Part shown: positions 38,460-49,100 of the stretch, piece by piece
How the letters are laid out: each line of letters starts with the position of its first letter
How positions within the stretch are numbered: position 1 is the first letter of the stretch
Assembly: GCA_018806915.1 (NCBI GenBank)
Contig: JAGKQI010000091.1
Span: forward strand, 2,232,001-2,296,000
Length of the DNA stretch: 64,000 nucleotides
DNA from: Phytophthora colocasiae
Taxonomy: Eukaryota > Oomycota > Peronosporomycetes > Peronosporales > Peronosporaceae
Reading direction: 5' to 3'
Program-made: the position numbers and the translations under genes
The notes under the pieces: model-generated
Seen by the model: only the letters and a program-made list of their open reading frames with translations
What the model was told of the DNA's origin: nothing
Database searches by the model: none

Positions 38460-39713
38460 TAACCAACATCTTATTAAAATGGTGTTTGCTCGATTTCATC
38501 ATAATCGAAGGTCGCAGTGGGGACGCATACTACGTAGAACACTACAACAAGATTTCTATGATTTTGTTGGTGTGAGCAGTTCCTTGCTTCATTTTCCAAT
38601 TCGACAATTACAACGCAGTCACCTGTCATGGCATCTCCAGCGCTGTCGATTCCCTACCTGCGTCTAGTCCTGGCGGGAGGAATCGTATTAACGTACACAA
38701 ATCCGAAGTCTCGGACCTGTTTACAGATCCGCACCTGCTCGTACTGGCACCGCACAACTAGTATCCACTGGGGAAATCTAAAACAAAACCGATACGGCAT
38801 CTTCTACGCGAGTAACAGGTGCAGCCCAGACTTGGACTATTACTTCGTCTCGGATAGCGCTGATCCTGCGGGTGGGAACTACACGTTCAAGACCTCACAA
38901 ACTTTCGGCTCCATCGCTCTTGGTGTATTCTATACTGAGCCATCATTCAAAAGTTTCGTGGATAATTGTCCGAATGACAGAGAGAACGCTATGGTGAACG
39001 AAACCAGCGTTTTTCTAACCTCGTCCAGCGAAAATGGAGGTCTGTCATCGAATTGGAATGACTCTCTTGCTTGAAAACCACGTCACGGTCAAAATCCAAT
39101 TACGTTTGAAGCATAAAACACAAAAAAATGATCAGCTTCATAAAGATTTTTTTATATTAATGCCAATGAATCAAGCATGCTCTGGTTTCAAAGATGTTTG
39201 TCCATCAACGCGGTAGTGCTGGTTTATCTAGAATGGGCTCATCAAAGGTTGTACCACCACACCAGACATTGAAAATCTGGTTGGGCTTCAAGCCTCATTC
39301 CACATTTGAATCGCTACAAGGCACATCCCCGTCACTTTGTGGTGAAATGATCCGTCCTGCTATAACGGTCCCATACCTGCAACTTGCGCAGGAGGATTCC
39401 TCCGTCGACTTCACGAGCACCAACAGGTTGGTTCAAATCTACGCATACACGGCGAGGTGGAATTCCTGTTAGGAATTAAGTGCGATCGAGTCCCTGCGGA
39501 GTCTGTCGTTCTAACGGAGTTCGGCTTTTCTCGCTTTACTGTTATAACACTGAAGGGCGATTGCGACATCGAAGTCAACGGCATTTGCATGTAGAGTTCT
39601 ACCTGTACATGTCCCCTACATGGTCACCCAGTATTGCTTGTCGTCTCACCAGAACTCTGCAGGTTGATTGACTAACCTCATTGCAGAATTTGCGTGCCCA
39701 GCCCAGACACACA
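38460..39713 (+). other. Two related, degenerate open segments upstream of the DUF1279 gene
   Basis: A frame at 38628-39074 (MASPALSIPYLRLV...NYTFKTSQTFGSIALGVF) and a second segment at about 39345-39593 share DNA similarity at their starts (TCCCTACCTGC... against TCCCATACCTGC...). In the second segment the better-looking frame ends LTEFGFSRFTVITLKGDCDI..., while its other frame stops early. I cannot name a family. They look like a decayed duplicated gene, possibly of a secreted protein. Confidence 0.35.
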
Positions 39714-39875
39714 ATGAGTTCCCGCGTCAAGCAGGTTTTCCAGCGCTATGGACGGACAGCCCTCCTCTTCTACTCCACAGTATTTATGGCGACGTTAGCG
39801 GGATCATACGCAGCGATTCAGCGAGGTGCAGATTTCCAGCGCCTGGCAAGACGTTTGCCTTTTGTAGACCTGAGT

Positions 39876-40807
39876 CAGGGGTTCCGAAAATGTCATTGAT
39901 TATTTATTTTTTTCGTTTTCAGCGAAAAAATAATTTATTTCCAGGTTCACATTTCGAAGCTTCCAATTATTTTCTTTCAAGTTTACCGACCAATAACCTA
40001 GTGCCTTCCAACCAACCGGTTAATTGTAGATTGATGGTTCAGGGCGCTTTGTTAGTCTCAAGCGTACCATGCTACTCGATTCAGATTCAAATTTGCTGTT
40101 TTAGCACCTCTACCATGGCTCCATTCAAGAATTCGTCACGCTCAAAGTCGTCCTAGACTCTGCCCAAGCGTTCAAATACCCTCAAGCCAAAACAACCGTA
40201 TGAAAAAGCGAGAAAGGAGAAAACCAACAAGAAAAAGTCGACGGCGCCATATACATCCAAGCAGGTTGCTCAGTTCTACTACAAAAATGTCGAGAACATT
40301 GAAGGAAATGTAACAGCGTACTACAAGTGTAGATGTGGTGTTCAGCGCAAGATGGAGGTAAACACGGGGTATACCAACCTCCTTCAGCATGTCTTCATGT
40401 GGCACTCAAACTTCCTATGCAAATGCCGGCAACAACAGTGGCACTCTTGTGGGCTACATCGACGACAAGTCTTTCAAGATTTACTCTTGGATCGACATGA
40501 CGATCTCCTGCAACCTTCCGTTTACGTTTTGCGAGTCGCAAGCTGCTACCGACTACGTGAAGATCGACAGCTTATCTACGGACAGTTTGATCAAGTACAT
40601 GGCTTACTGCCTCGTGAGGTCGGAATGCGAGTACAGTTCGCAAGATCGTTCCCAATAATCTACCAATATACACCTTCGGTACATTCGTCTATATATTACG
40701 CTGCAATAATCCCAATAATTTTCTGGCACACCTGCAGTGCAACATGCAGAATTATTTTTATTGCATTTTTTAGGCTTGCAATAACAATTACATTTTCGGA
40801 ACCCCTG
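39876..40807 (+). mobile_element. hAT-like element (hAT-2) inside the DUF1279 gene
   Basis: TIRs are CAGGGGTTCCGAAAATGT at 39876 and its inverse ending at 40807. The flanks are GACCTGAG (39867-39874) and GACCTGAC (40808-40815), a 7-of-8 match that fits the 8-bp target duplication of hAT elements. It contains only the N-terminal part of a transposase, so it is non-autonomous. Confidence 0.8.
40114..40658 (+). pseudogene. hAT transposase N-terminal remnant with BED-like finger
   Basis: From the ATG at 40114 (MAPFKNSSRSKSS, then a stop) reading resumes with a Lys-rich stretch and YYKCRCGVQRK...LLQHVFMWHS, a BED-type finger (C-x-C...H-x4-H). A frame change then leads to GYIDDKSFKIYSWIDMTI, NLPFTF..., the usual region after the finger in hAT transposases. 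The RNase-H-like catalytic domain is missing. Confidence 0.65.
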
Positions 40808-41334
40808 GACCTGACCAACATCGACCAAGACGCCGGTTCATTTGCACTCGCGTATTTGTCGACCGTCGCGACAGGGCCAGCTAGATGTGCGCTCACGATC
40901 ACTGTCTCGCCGGTTTTAGCACGCTTCCTTGTTCGGAGTCGCTCGGTTGCAAATAAAAAGCGTTGAGCAAGTGTTGTTGTGCACAGACGGGAGAAACTAA
41001 GGAGCGCCCAAGTACGGAGCGCCCAAACATAAATAGAACACCCAAAGATTATAAGATGGCGTGATTGATGGAGTATTAGGACGTTTCTAGGAAAGAAAAT
41101 CCGAAGGATTCATAGTGATGGAGAACAAGTAGTCACGAGCTGTGGTTAGAAAAAATTGTTCATTGTCTGATTGACTGCCGAAGGGCAAATTGAGCGGGGG
41201 CTTCTGTCCTAAGAGGGTTGTCGCGGCATGCCGTTAATTCCCCGTCAGACAATTAAAGGTGCGCTGATGTGTTGACCATACAACTCCAGAATTGTTAACT
41301 AACTATGACAACGTTTCTTATTTCTTAATTAGAC

Positions 41335-41399
41335 ACCACCGTAGCTTAATGGTAAAGCCCCCGAAAGGGGTGAAGGAGGTTCGATTCCTCTCGGTGGTA
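41335..41399 (+). ncRNA. tRNA-like sequence lacking an anticodon loop
   Basis: A 65-nt sequence folds like a tRNA. It has a perfect 7-bp acceptor stem (ACCACCG / CGGTGGT), TA at positions 8-9, a D arm GCTT-AATGGTA-AAGC with the conserved GG, and a T arm with loop TTCGATT on a 5-bp stem. The anticodon arm, however, is CCCC-GAAA-GGGG, a 4-base GNRA-type loop with no room for an anticodon. The TAGCTTAATGGTAAAGC core recalls organellar tRNAs. It lies inside the MULE between the left TIR and the transposase stop. It is likely a captured, degenerate tRNA or a tRNA-like structure, not a decoding tRNA. Confidence 0.6.
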
Positions 41400-41460
41400 T
41401 TGTGTTATCGAACAGATTTGTGAATGTGACGCGTATTATATGAAGGAATTCCATATCAGC

Positions 41461-43610
41461 CTAATTCAATCCGGAATAGCCCCATGTACGAGGTGGCAAG
41501 TACGCACTGGTGAAGCTTTCATGTGTACCTTCTTGCAGAAGCGCCTGAAATGATTGAACCGGTGGAGTATTGGAATTGGAACTGTTGTCTCTCTCGAACC
41601 ACGATAATTCGCGACGTGTGGTATTGGCGCCGTGCCCAGCCTTGTGTTGACAATGCGAACTGCCCCTGCTTTTATGGTTGCGCCGGTTTGAAGGCTCCAA
41701 AACGCGACAGGTTGAATGCTCATCGTTTGCTAGTATCCACCAGTGCTTGTCGAAGTGTGTTGGCAGAATCTTTAAATCTCCGTTGGACTCGTAAATGTTT
41801 ACTAGCTCGTGGATACATGGTCTACCGTACGTGTGGCGAAAAACTCCGGTACATAGTGATTTTTCGGCTCCAGAAATTATTAGATTGTGCGCCATCTTCC
41901 AGAGCTTGTCCGTCTCAATTAGCGCATAGGTACTGATCAAGCGAACCACAGCAGAATATTGGTCGTATCTAAGTCGGTGTGGAATAATAGTAGCATCTTT
42001 GGCTGACTGGTAGCTGATAGCATTTGCAGAGGATATCCACCACGGAAGTAGCTTCAGAAACACAGTGAGAAGATCTCCTTTTGAACTTTCCAACCATCTT
42101 TTAATCTTCGCATGCGTGCCTTCCACCGTAGACGTGTCATGGCATCCAAAGTGCGCGTACTTGTCCGTCCAGCACTTCACGATCTTCGTTTTGTATCTCC
42201 ACCAGGTACGTTCCAAATAGAGCGCCAACGTATTGCTTAAAGCTCGCAAGGCAACGCAATGTGCGTCAAAATCTGCTTCCGTCTTTGATTCTAGTGTTTC
42301 GTAATATTCAGCCATGAAAACATTGGTCTGCACAGTGTTTGTTTTCGTCTCTCCATTTGGCCCAGGTTGATCGAGTCGTACAGTTCCTAGTTCACCTTGA
42401 ACACGCGCCAATACGTTGCGGTTAATGTGCCAGCGACAAAGAATTTTGGGGACGTCTGGGAAAACCATATCACTGGCGTTCATACAGGCAAGATCCCTGT
42501 CCGTAGCGAACAGTCGGGGTTCAGGGATTCCAACCTCCTTTAGAAGTGTCTTCAATGATTCGAATGCCCATGTATAGTTCGGCTCAGCCTCCCCGGGTAG
42601 CCAACATTGAGCTAGCGGAAGCACCTTATTCAGTCCAGTAAGGATGACCATGTTTAATAAGGGCCAGTTGTGCTTATTAGTCTTGTATGTGCAATCCAAC
42701 ACAACGACACCCATGTAGTGTGTCGAGATAGCTCCAATGTTTGCGGGTGCGCCCACAACAGGTACATTAACCGAGGGTTGGAGTCCGACTCAATCTCATA
42801 TTTGTAGCGAAATCCATGGTCACTCAACTGTCGAAATAAAACCTCAATCGCAGTGTCCGTTTCCAGCATCTCGCGCCGCCACACATCCTTAGCGTTTGCA
42901 ATGTCCTTAGGTATAGCAAGTGATTTCGTGTTCGCAAGTAATAGAGTTGAATAAATTCGTGACACAGGAATTCCAGCTTCTGTTTGGAGAGTTATCAACT
43001 CGTTCGCACTTGAAATCGCATGACCACAATTTTGTTGAACGCTACGTCGCCTATGTCCAGTGTGTACTCGAACATCCAAAGAAGGCGGGTGGTTGTGGGT
43101 TCGACTTCCATCTCGTGTGTACACAATTTTCCATGCCCCCGCCGTGTTGTTGCGATCTATAGCCACAATTTTAATGCGCATGGGGCAACCCATTCGTTTT
43201 GACCCTCGCAATGTTCTGACACGATCCTCCTCACGAATACGGCGAGTATTCTTGGGTCTTCCACTACGATCACAGGCAAATAAAATTGTCTGAATTTCGT
43301 TATTGTTGTTGCGTTCGATCTTTTGCCTGGATACGTCATAGCGACGAGATTGGGTCCACCTGTGTATTGCGTCAATAGCTGCATCTACAGAAGGATGAAC
43401 ACCTTCTGGAGGTGGTTCGATGGTATAAAGCTGCGATACCTCTGCGGTGTAGTCATCCGGATAATTGAGGGCTTCAGCGTGATTCTGCATGGTGTTCCTT
43501 GCTCTTAGTGTTGTACAGGTATTGCTCGCGTCAGGTTGGAAATTGTTCTCTGTTCTAGTTGATGTTATCTCTAATGTTAAAGTAATAATAGATTCGAAGA
43601 CGATCACCAT
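41461..43610 (-). pseudogene. MULE transposase with FAR1-like DNA-binding domain (one frameshift)
   Basis: The ATG at 43610 starts the N-terminal part, which has a FAR1/WRKY-GCM1-like region (KRMGCPMRIKIVA...SRTHNHPPS). The reading frame changes at about 42715. The second frame holds the MULE catalytic core: GVVVLDCTYKTNK (first Asp), LFATDRDLA (second Asp), ILCRWHINRNVLA and STVEGTHAKIKRW (Glu). It ends with a SWIM-like C/H segment (GVFRHTYGRPCIHEL). Apart from the single frame break the protein is nearly complete, about 710 residues in total. The intact TIRs and TSD indicate a fairly young copy. Confidence 0.85.
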
Positions 43611-43877
43611 ATCCTCCGCATCTTATAATCTTTGGGTGTTCTATTTATGTTTGGGCGCTCCGTACTTGGGCGCTCCTTAGTTTCTCCCTGCACAGACTCG
43701 CAAAGTATTCGAGTTCCGCAACTTGCACCAATAGTTCAACTAGATCAACATGTTGTCTTAAAACATATATTTTTAAATATTTAAAAATACGTCGAACAGT
43801 TGGATCTAAAACCAGCTTCGGGATATTGCTTGAAGATTCCTTGCAGGAGAATGACACTTGGTCTCAAAATACACAAC

Positions 43878-43892
43878 GCATTCTCCATTTTT
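43878..43892 (+). promoter_or_regulatory. Initiator/FPR-like motif
   Basis: GCATTCTCCATTTTT, the mirror of 21291-21305. It is retained in the duplicate, so this copy probably keeps its promoter. Confidence 0.4.
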
Positions 43893-43972
43893 GTGCATGA
43901 GATCTGCACACCACATCGTATATCTACATGTATGAACCTGTTCAGTGACCACCAACTTCTCCAGTTCTCGAG

Positions 43973-43986
43973 TCATTCCTCAACTT
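43973..43986 (+). promoter_or_regulatory. Initiator-like core promoter motif
   Basis: GTCATTCCTCAACT-type motif about 80 bp upstream of the ATG at 44066, the mirror of 21197-21211. Confidence 0.55.
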
Positions 43987-44065
43987 GCATCGTCGGCCAG
44001 ACATCACCTGGACACACAACCAACCACCTTCCCCAGCTCCCGCTACTCTTTCACCACCGTCAACC

Positions 44066-45721
44066 ATGGTGTATTCTCGCAGCGCTTCCACCAGAGCCTA
44101 CGTCCAGGCAGTCGCTCTAGTCGCTCTGAGTTTGGCTGCACTGCCCCTCGCCACTTCCCTTCAAGATGCCACCACCGTCGCATGCGAGGTCTCCGATGGC
44201 GACAAGAGCGTCGGTGTGCGCGTCGTCAACGACTCCGGCTGTGCCAACGGCGGACTCGGATGCTATAATGACCACTGCCGCTACTGTAAGCTCATCGACA
44301 CGCCCAAATCCACGCAGTTCGAGAGCTGCTCGTCTTTCGGAGCCAGCTTTGGAGCCATGGCGGCTCCGACGGTGACCACTGGTCCGTGCGAAATATCCGA
44401 AGGTGACGCTGCAGTCGGCATCGCGGCCATCGTCGACAACGACTGTCTCTACGGAGGCCTCGGTTGCTTCAGCGACCACTGTCGATTCTGCAAGGTCAAG
44501 GAGACGCCGGAATCCACTGCCTTCGTCGGCTGTGCAGACTTTCACGCCACTACAATCATCACCGACGGCACACCAATCACTGCTGCGCCGACTACTGCAC
44601 CGACCCTAGTTGTCACGGATACGACCGCCACCAAGGCGCCGGCTGCCGGTGCCTCATCTTGCTCACTGGTGGTTTCTGACGGCGATGCCTCGGTCGGTAT
44701 CAATATCGTCACGGACGCCTCCTGCGCAAGTGGTGGCGTTGGTTGCATTGACAACGTCTGTCGTTTCTGCAGGGTCACCACCACCGTTCAATCGGCCGCG
44801 TTCGCAGACTGCAACTCCATTGCAGGCGCCGCCGTCACCACGAGCACCCCCGCGACCGCTCCGACTGACACCCCGACTGTAGCCCCGACCGATGCGCGGA
44901 CCGATGCGCCGACCGAACTTCCTACGGAGGCGCCATCCGCCACCAACGCGTGCCAGCTCGTTGCTTCTGACGGAGACGTCCGCGTTGGTATCAACCTCGT
45001 CACAGACGCCACCTGTGCCACTGGCGGCATCGGCTGCGTCACTGACGTCTGCCGCTACTGCAGACTCGTGTACACGGAGCAGTCCAAGGCTTTCACGGAC
45101 TGTGGCACGGTTCAGGGTACGGCTGTCACTGACACTGCAGCACCAACACAAGCACCCACTGATGCACCCACGGACACCCCCACCGTCGCCCCTATCAACA
45201 CCGTTGCGCCTACTCCAGCACCGGTTGCTCAACCCACGTGCTCTCAGGTTGTCTCGGCCGGTGACGCATCGGTCGGCATCAACATCGTCACGGACGCCAC
45301 CTGCGCGAACGGCGGTGCGGGATGCATCGATAACCTTTGCCGATTCTGCAAGGTGATCACCACAATCCAATCCACGGCTTTCCCGGACTGCACGTCAATC
45401 ACCGGGTACTCCACGGGAGGGATCACCGCCACGGACGCTCCGACGGACGCTCTCACTGAGGCTCCGACGGACGCGCCCACTGAGGCCCCGACCGAGGCTC
45501 CTACTGACGCGCCTACTGACGCGCCCACCACCGCTACCACAGCTTCAAGCGGATCGTGCACTCAGACCGTGTCGGATGGTGACGCTGCAGTCGGTATCAA
45601 CATCATCACGGATACGTCGTGCGCGAACGGCGGCGTGGGCTGCATTGACAACGTCTGCCGTTTCTGCAAGACTCGATCCACCGATCAGTCGTCGGCTTTC
45701 GTGGATTGCCCCTCAGCCTAG
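44066..45721 (+). CDS. Secreted Cys-rich repeat protein, six modules (right copy)
   Basis: 551 aa from the ATG at 44066 (MVYSRSAS), with the start chosen as for the left copy. It has a signal peptide, then six six-cysteine modules separated by Thr/Pro/Ala linkers. It is almost identical to the 19498-21117 product. The linker before module 4 gains four residues (TDAR) and the linker before module 6 gains eight (extra APTDAPTE-type repeats), typical of slippage in linker DNA. All 36 module cysteines appear conserved and no frame is broken. Both duplicates therefore look functional. Unlike the left copy, it is read away from the transposon block. Confidence 0.88.
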   Translation: MVYSRSASTRAYVQAVALVALSLAALPLATSLQDATTVACEVSDGDKSVGVRVVNDSGCANGGLGCYNDHCRYCKLIDTPKSTQFESCSSFGASFGAMAAPTVTTGPCEISEGDAAVGIAAIVDNDCLYGGLGCFSDHCRFCKVKETPESTAFVGCADFHATTIITDGTPITAAPTTAPTLVVTDTTATKAPAAGASSCSLVVSDGDASVGINIVTDASCASGGVGCIDNVCRFCRVTTTVQSAAFADCNSIAGAAVTTSTPATAPTDTPTVAPTDARTDAPTELPTEAPSATNACQLVASDGDVRVGINLVTDATCATGGIGCVTDVCRYCRLVYTEQSKAFTDCGTVQGTAVTDTAAPTQAPTDAPTDTPTVAPINTVAPTPAPVAQPTCSQVVSAGDASVGINIVTDATCANGGAGCIDNLCRFCKVITTIQSTAFPDCTSITGYSTGGITATDAPTDALTEAPTDAPTEAPTEAPTDAPTDAPTTATTASSGSCTQTVSDGDAAVGINIITDTSCANGGVGCIDNVCRFCKTRSTDQSSAFVDCPSA

Positions 45722-46116
45722 ACTTCCAACCGTACAACAACGCAAGTGCGATAGCACTGGTGGCAAACCTACCGAAATGTCGGTAGTCTTATTGAACTGG
45801 CATTAACCTTTGAACAAGAACATTTTCAAAAACATCAACATGTACGAAGTATATTGTACAAACGACCCAAATGAAGTGTTACCTTAGCGCAGCTTGCGCC
45901 CACGAACGTATGCCAATGCACGACGGTCAAGTCGTTTCGTCTTCTGTATAGAAACAGCACTTGAAGGCGCCGGGTGGTGGTTGTAGTCAGCGATGGAGTG
46001 GTGTAGCGTCCCTGGATGGCATGATATCTCATCGTCCTCTTCTCCAATACCGATCTATAAGTTAAGGTAAGCATCAGGTTAGAACAAGCAGTCCAATGTC
46101 AATTTGGCAAGTAAAA
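45722..46116. other. Convergent intergenic region
   Basis: The 3' flanks of the Cys-rich gene (plus) and the membrane-protein gene (minus) meet here. No gene, repeat or terminator structure that I can support. Confidence 0.6.
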
Positions 46117-49100
46117 TCAAACTCGCACCCATTCGTCGTCAGTCACAGCCATAACGTGCAACGAATAGAGTGCCAGAGCCAACTGAAGCCACTGCACAAT
46201 CAATTCGGACCCAAGGAAAACAGCGAGCAAACACTGAACACCAAGCGATAACATAAGTCAACCAATAGTCTTCCACTAAAAAAACATTCGTTCATTCGTA
46301 CCTGGGTCGCCAATGATAAGAAAAATACTGGACTGCACAAGTTGCTAGTCTTCACTGCGGATATGATAAAAGACGTCAGCAAAAGCTCAGCACCTGAAAA
46401 CAAGTAAGTCAGTAATTCATCACGGTGAATCAGGCGAGACATTAATAAATAAACCGTACCGTTAAAATCCAGTAAGAAACTGTGGTGTGAAATGCCCTCC
46501 ACAAGAAAGACAAGCGGCAAAATCACTCGGAAGGTCGTCACCATAGCCGTAGGACCGTTCGTGCAGAATAGTTGCACGAGGAACGCATACCAAAGACAAA
46601 CTGGCGCCCAAGGAGGTGCCCACGGGAACACATACTGCACCAGGAACGGGAATCCATAGAGGAACGCGAAGCAAAATCCAATGTGACGGTGGGTCAAAAT
46701 TGCACGAAATGCAACCCGATGAATACGAATGAACCAGGAAGCAGCGTGCAACGAAAGCAGTAGAACCACACTAAACACGACCGCCAGCACCGATTCCATG
46801 TAAGAAAATGTGCTAGCGAGGAAGCCCTTCATGTTCAGTCGACCAGCAACCCACATGCAGCCACGCTGGGTGCCAAGGAAAACAAGTAGTCCCGCTGAAA
46901 CGGCTGTTGAGTACCCCTTGCGTAGGCCTCGGCTTAGTCTTGCGGGAAGTGGGGTGCTTTTGGTTGCCAGAGCCTCCAGCAGTTTATCTTGCGCCTCTGT
47001 CATCGAATTGTCAGCTGCATCTGAAGGCTTCGACACCAACGACGAGCCTCGTTTATCTTTCTTCCCCCTCGCAGGCTTTTTCTTGTCTGCCTTGTCCTTC
47101 TTCGGTTTGTCCTTGCGGTGTTCCTTTGTGGCATTTTTCCTCTCTGCAACTGCAGGTTGCGATGACTTAAGCGGGACAGAAGTCTCAGCCTCAGTGTTCT
47201 CCGCAGGAGTGCTAGTTTCAGCTGAAGGTTCAACCGGACCAGTACTTTTCTTCTTTGCCTTCCTCGTCGAGTGTGCACGCTGTTTAGTAGTAGGTGCTTG
47301 CACTTGCTCAACATCCGATTCAGAACATTCTATCGATGACAAAATCTCATCCGAGTCAGGTGAGTTCGCTCTGGGCTCATCAGCAAGATCTTCCACTGCA
47401 ACATGGTCATATTCTGGCGTGTCACTCGATGAAGTCGATGCACGTTCCGTATTTGTTGTCGGATCTTCTGATAAAGTATCTGCAACTGGAGCGGCGCTTT
47501 CACCGTCGTCAATATCCGAATTCTTCACATCAGCACGCTGATCCTTTGCCGTCTCCACTTTATCTGTGGAGGGTTTCGCAGTCGCACTTTCCTTGATTCG
47601 AGTCGAGACACTCAAAACAACTTCGGCTGTTTTCGGGGAGGAATCCTTACTTTGAATCTTTGGCGTGTACGTTTCGTTCCGTTCAAGAAGTTCTCCCTCG
47701 AGCATTAGTGAGTCACTACTCACTTGACTTTCCTTTGGAGAAATTGATGAATTTGGTGAAGCAGCGCTTAGTGTAGTTTCTTCAGGCAACGACAGGTCTT
47801 TTGTGGTTTCCTTGACTTGTTTCTCGCGATACACCTGGCGACGGGTAGTTGGCACCTTTTCATTTCCTCGAGTAGGGTTTTTCCGAGACGTACTGCGACT
47901 TGAAGGCTTGGTATCATCTCGACGCTTAATTTTGCCAGGCTCTCGCAAAACTGTCTGCCCAGACGTTGCAATGGCCTCTAGACCTGGTGGCGGAGTGAGC
48001 ACAGGTCCCGACTCTTCAGTTTGGTTCGTTGGCACTCTTCGACGTGCATCAATTGCACTCGCGCTCGACACCACCTGATTACGTCGCTTGCCTCGTGTTT
48101 GATCATTGCTACGGTTGTTTTCCAGCGGACTGTCATGGCCAATGGAAGAAGTAACTTTACGTCCACGTTCAGAACGCCTCGGGCGCATAGGTGACCCCGG
48201 TGTAAAGGCATTGATCGCATCCATACTAAACTCCAAAGCCTTTGCTCTCAGGTCCGAGTGGCCTTCAGGTTTCTTTCTCCCCTCTCTAGCTTTCTTAGGA
48301 CTTCGTGGAGTTTTTGATCTCGCTTGGATGTCGATTCGCCTTGAATTTGTAGGCTCTCGGTTATCCCACATCGCTGACGACGAATCAACAGCTTGTCGAA
48401 CATGCATGCCGTCCATTCCACCAACTTTCACAGAGTATGAGTTGAGCTCAGCTAGATCTGGATTCGACACACGTTGATCGTCACTTTGCTCATGGATGGA
48501 GCTATCACTGAACATGCCGGTCGACAGTCTCAAGTTGGAGAGTAAGCTTGATCCATACTGTTCTCCTGTGCTCGCGAATCCTCTGCTTGAAGCATCTCCA
48601 ACTGCAATTGATGGTGATGTCGACGAATGAAAAGGTCCAAACTGAGAACTCGGTGCTCGCTGCGGCATCATACCCCCACTTCCAAGTCGCATACGAGGCT
48701 GCATTGCATCAGGCTCGCTAAGCCCAGGTGGGCCTGCCAAACCAGGTGGACGCTGGAGTACTCGACGGGGCTGGGATACATCCGTGGACGGCCACGTTCT
48801 CATTGAATTTGATCCAAACGGGCTGTTTGAATCTCCTGCAGATAAGTACGACATGCCACCTCGATACAATTGAGCTTCAGTGCCTCCATAAGCTCCTGTA
48901 GTCCCTCTGCTGCTCCTGTTGTCTCCTTGCATAGTAAAACTCTTAGCTGCCTCTTGTCCACGATCAAACATTGAGCTTGGAGATCGAATAGCTCCAGCTC
49001 CTCCAATAGCTCCAGTATCACTGAGTCCCGAGCCAAAAGGTCCAGTAAAACCAAAAGGGCCACTGGAGCTTGAAGTGGGTCCACCTGCATCTCCAAAGTC

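Larger units (their letters stand above)
39714..40966 (+). pseudogene. FAM210 / DUF1279 protein gene disrupted by hAT-2
   Basis: The 5' piece (ATG at 39714) reads MSSRVKQVFQRYGRTALLFYS..., then a membrane segment and ...RRLPFVDL. The 3' piece (from 40808) reads DLTNIDQDAGSFALAYLST, VATGPARCALTITVSPVLARF and a basic end to the TGA at 40966. Together these match the DUF1279 (FAM210) domain: YG+T...Y..., the G..A...G turn, then AYL...P.R...T....P...R. Such proteins are small mitochondrial inner-membrane proteins. The 932-bp hAT-2 element sits between the two pieces, and the reading phase of both agrees at the GACCTGA duplication, so the gene was whole before insertion. A CAG just before the ATG may be a splice acceptor from an upstream exon. 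Confidence 0.75.
40989..43688 (-). mobile_element. Mutator-like element (MULE) with 70-bp TIRs
   Basis: TIRs at 40989-41058 and 43619-43688 appear perfectly matched over 70 bp (GGGAGAAACTAAGGAGCGCC...). The 9-bp target duplication TGCACAGAC is exact on both sides (40980-40988, 43689-43697). Both are hallmarks of MULEs. It inserted 13 bp past the stop codon of the DUF1279 gene. It carries the transposase on the minus strand and a tRNA-like sequence. Confidence 0.95.
43860..45721 (+). repeat. Inverted duplication, right copy (partner 19498-21323)
   Basis: Begins at GGTCTCAAAATACAC and covers the 5' flank and the entire Cys-rich gene, ending at or just after the stop codon. The 160 bp to its left, after the MULE duplication, have no counterpart at the left copy. 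Confidence 0.9.

Noticed and set aside
41335..41399. Functional tRNA gene
   Set aside because: No anticodon loop can form; called a tRNA-like sequence instead.
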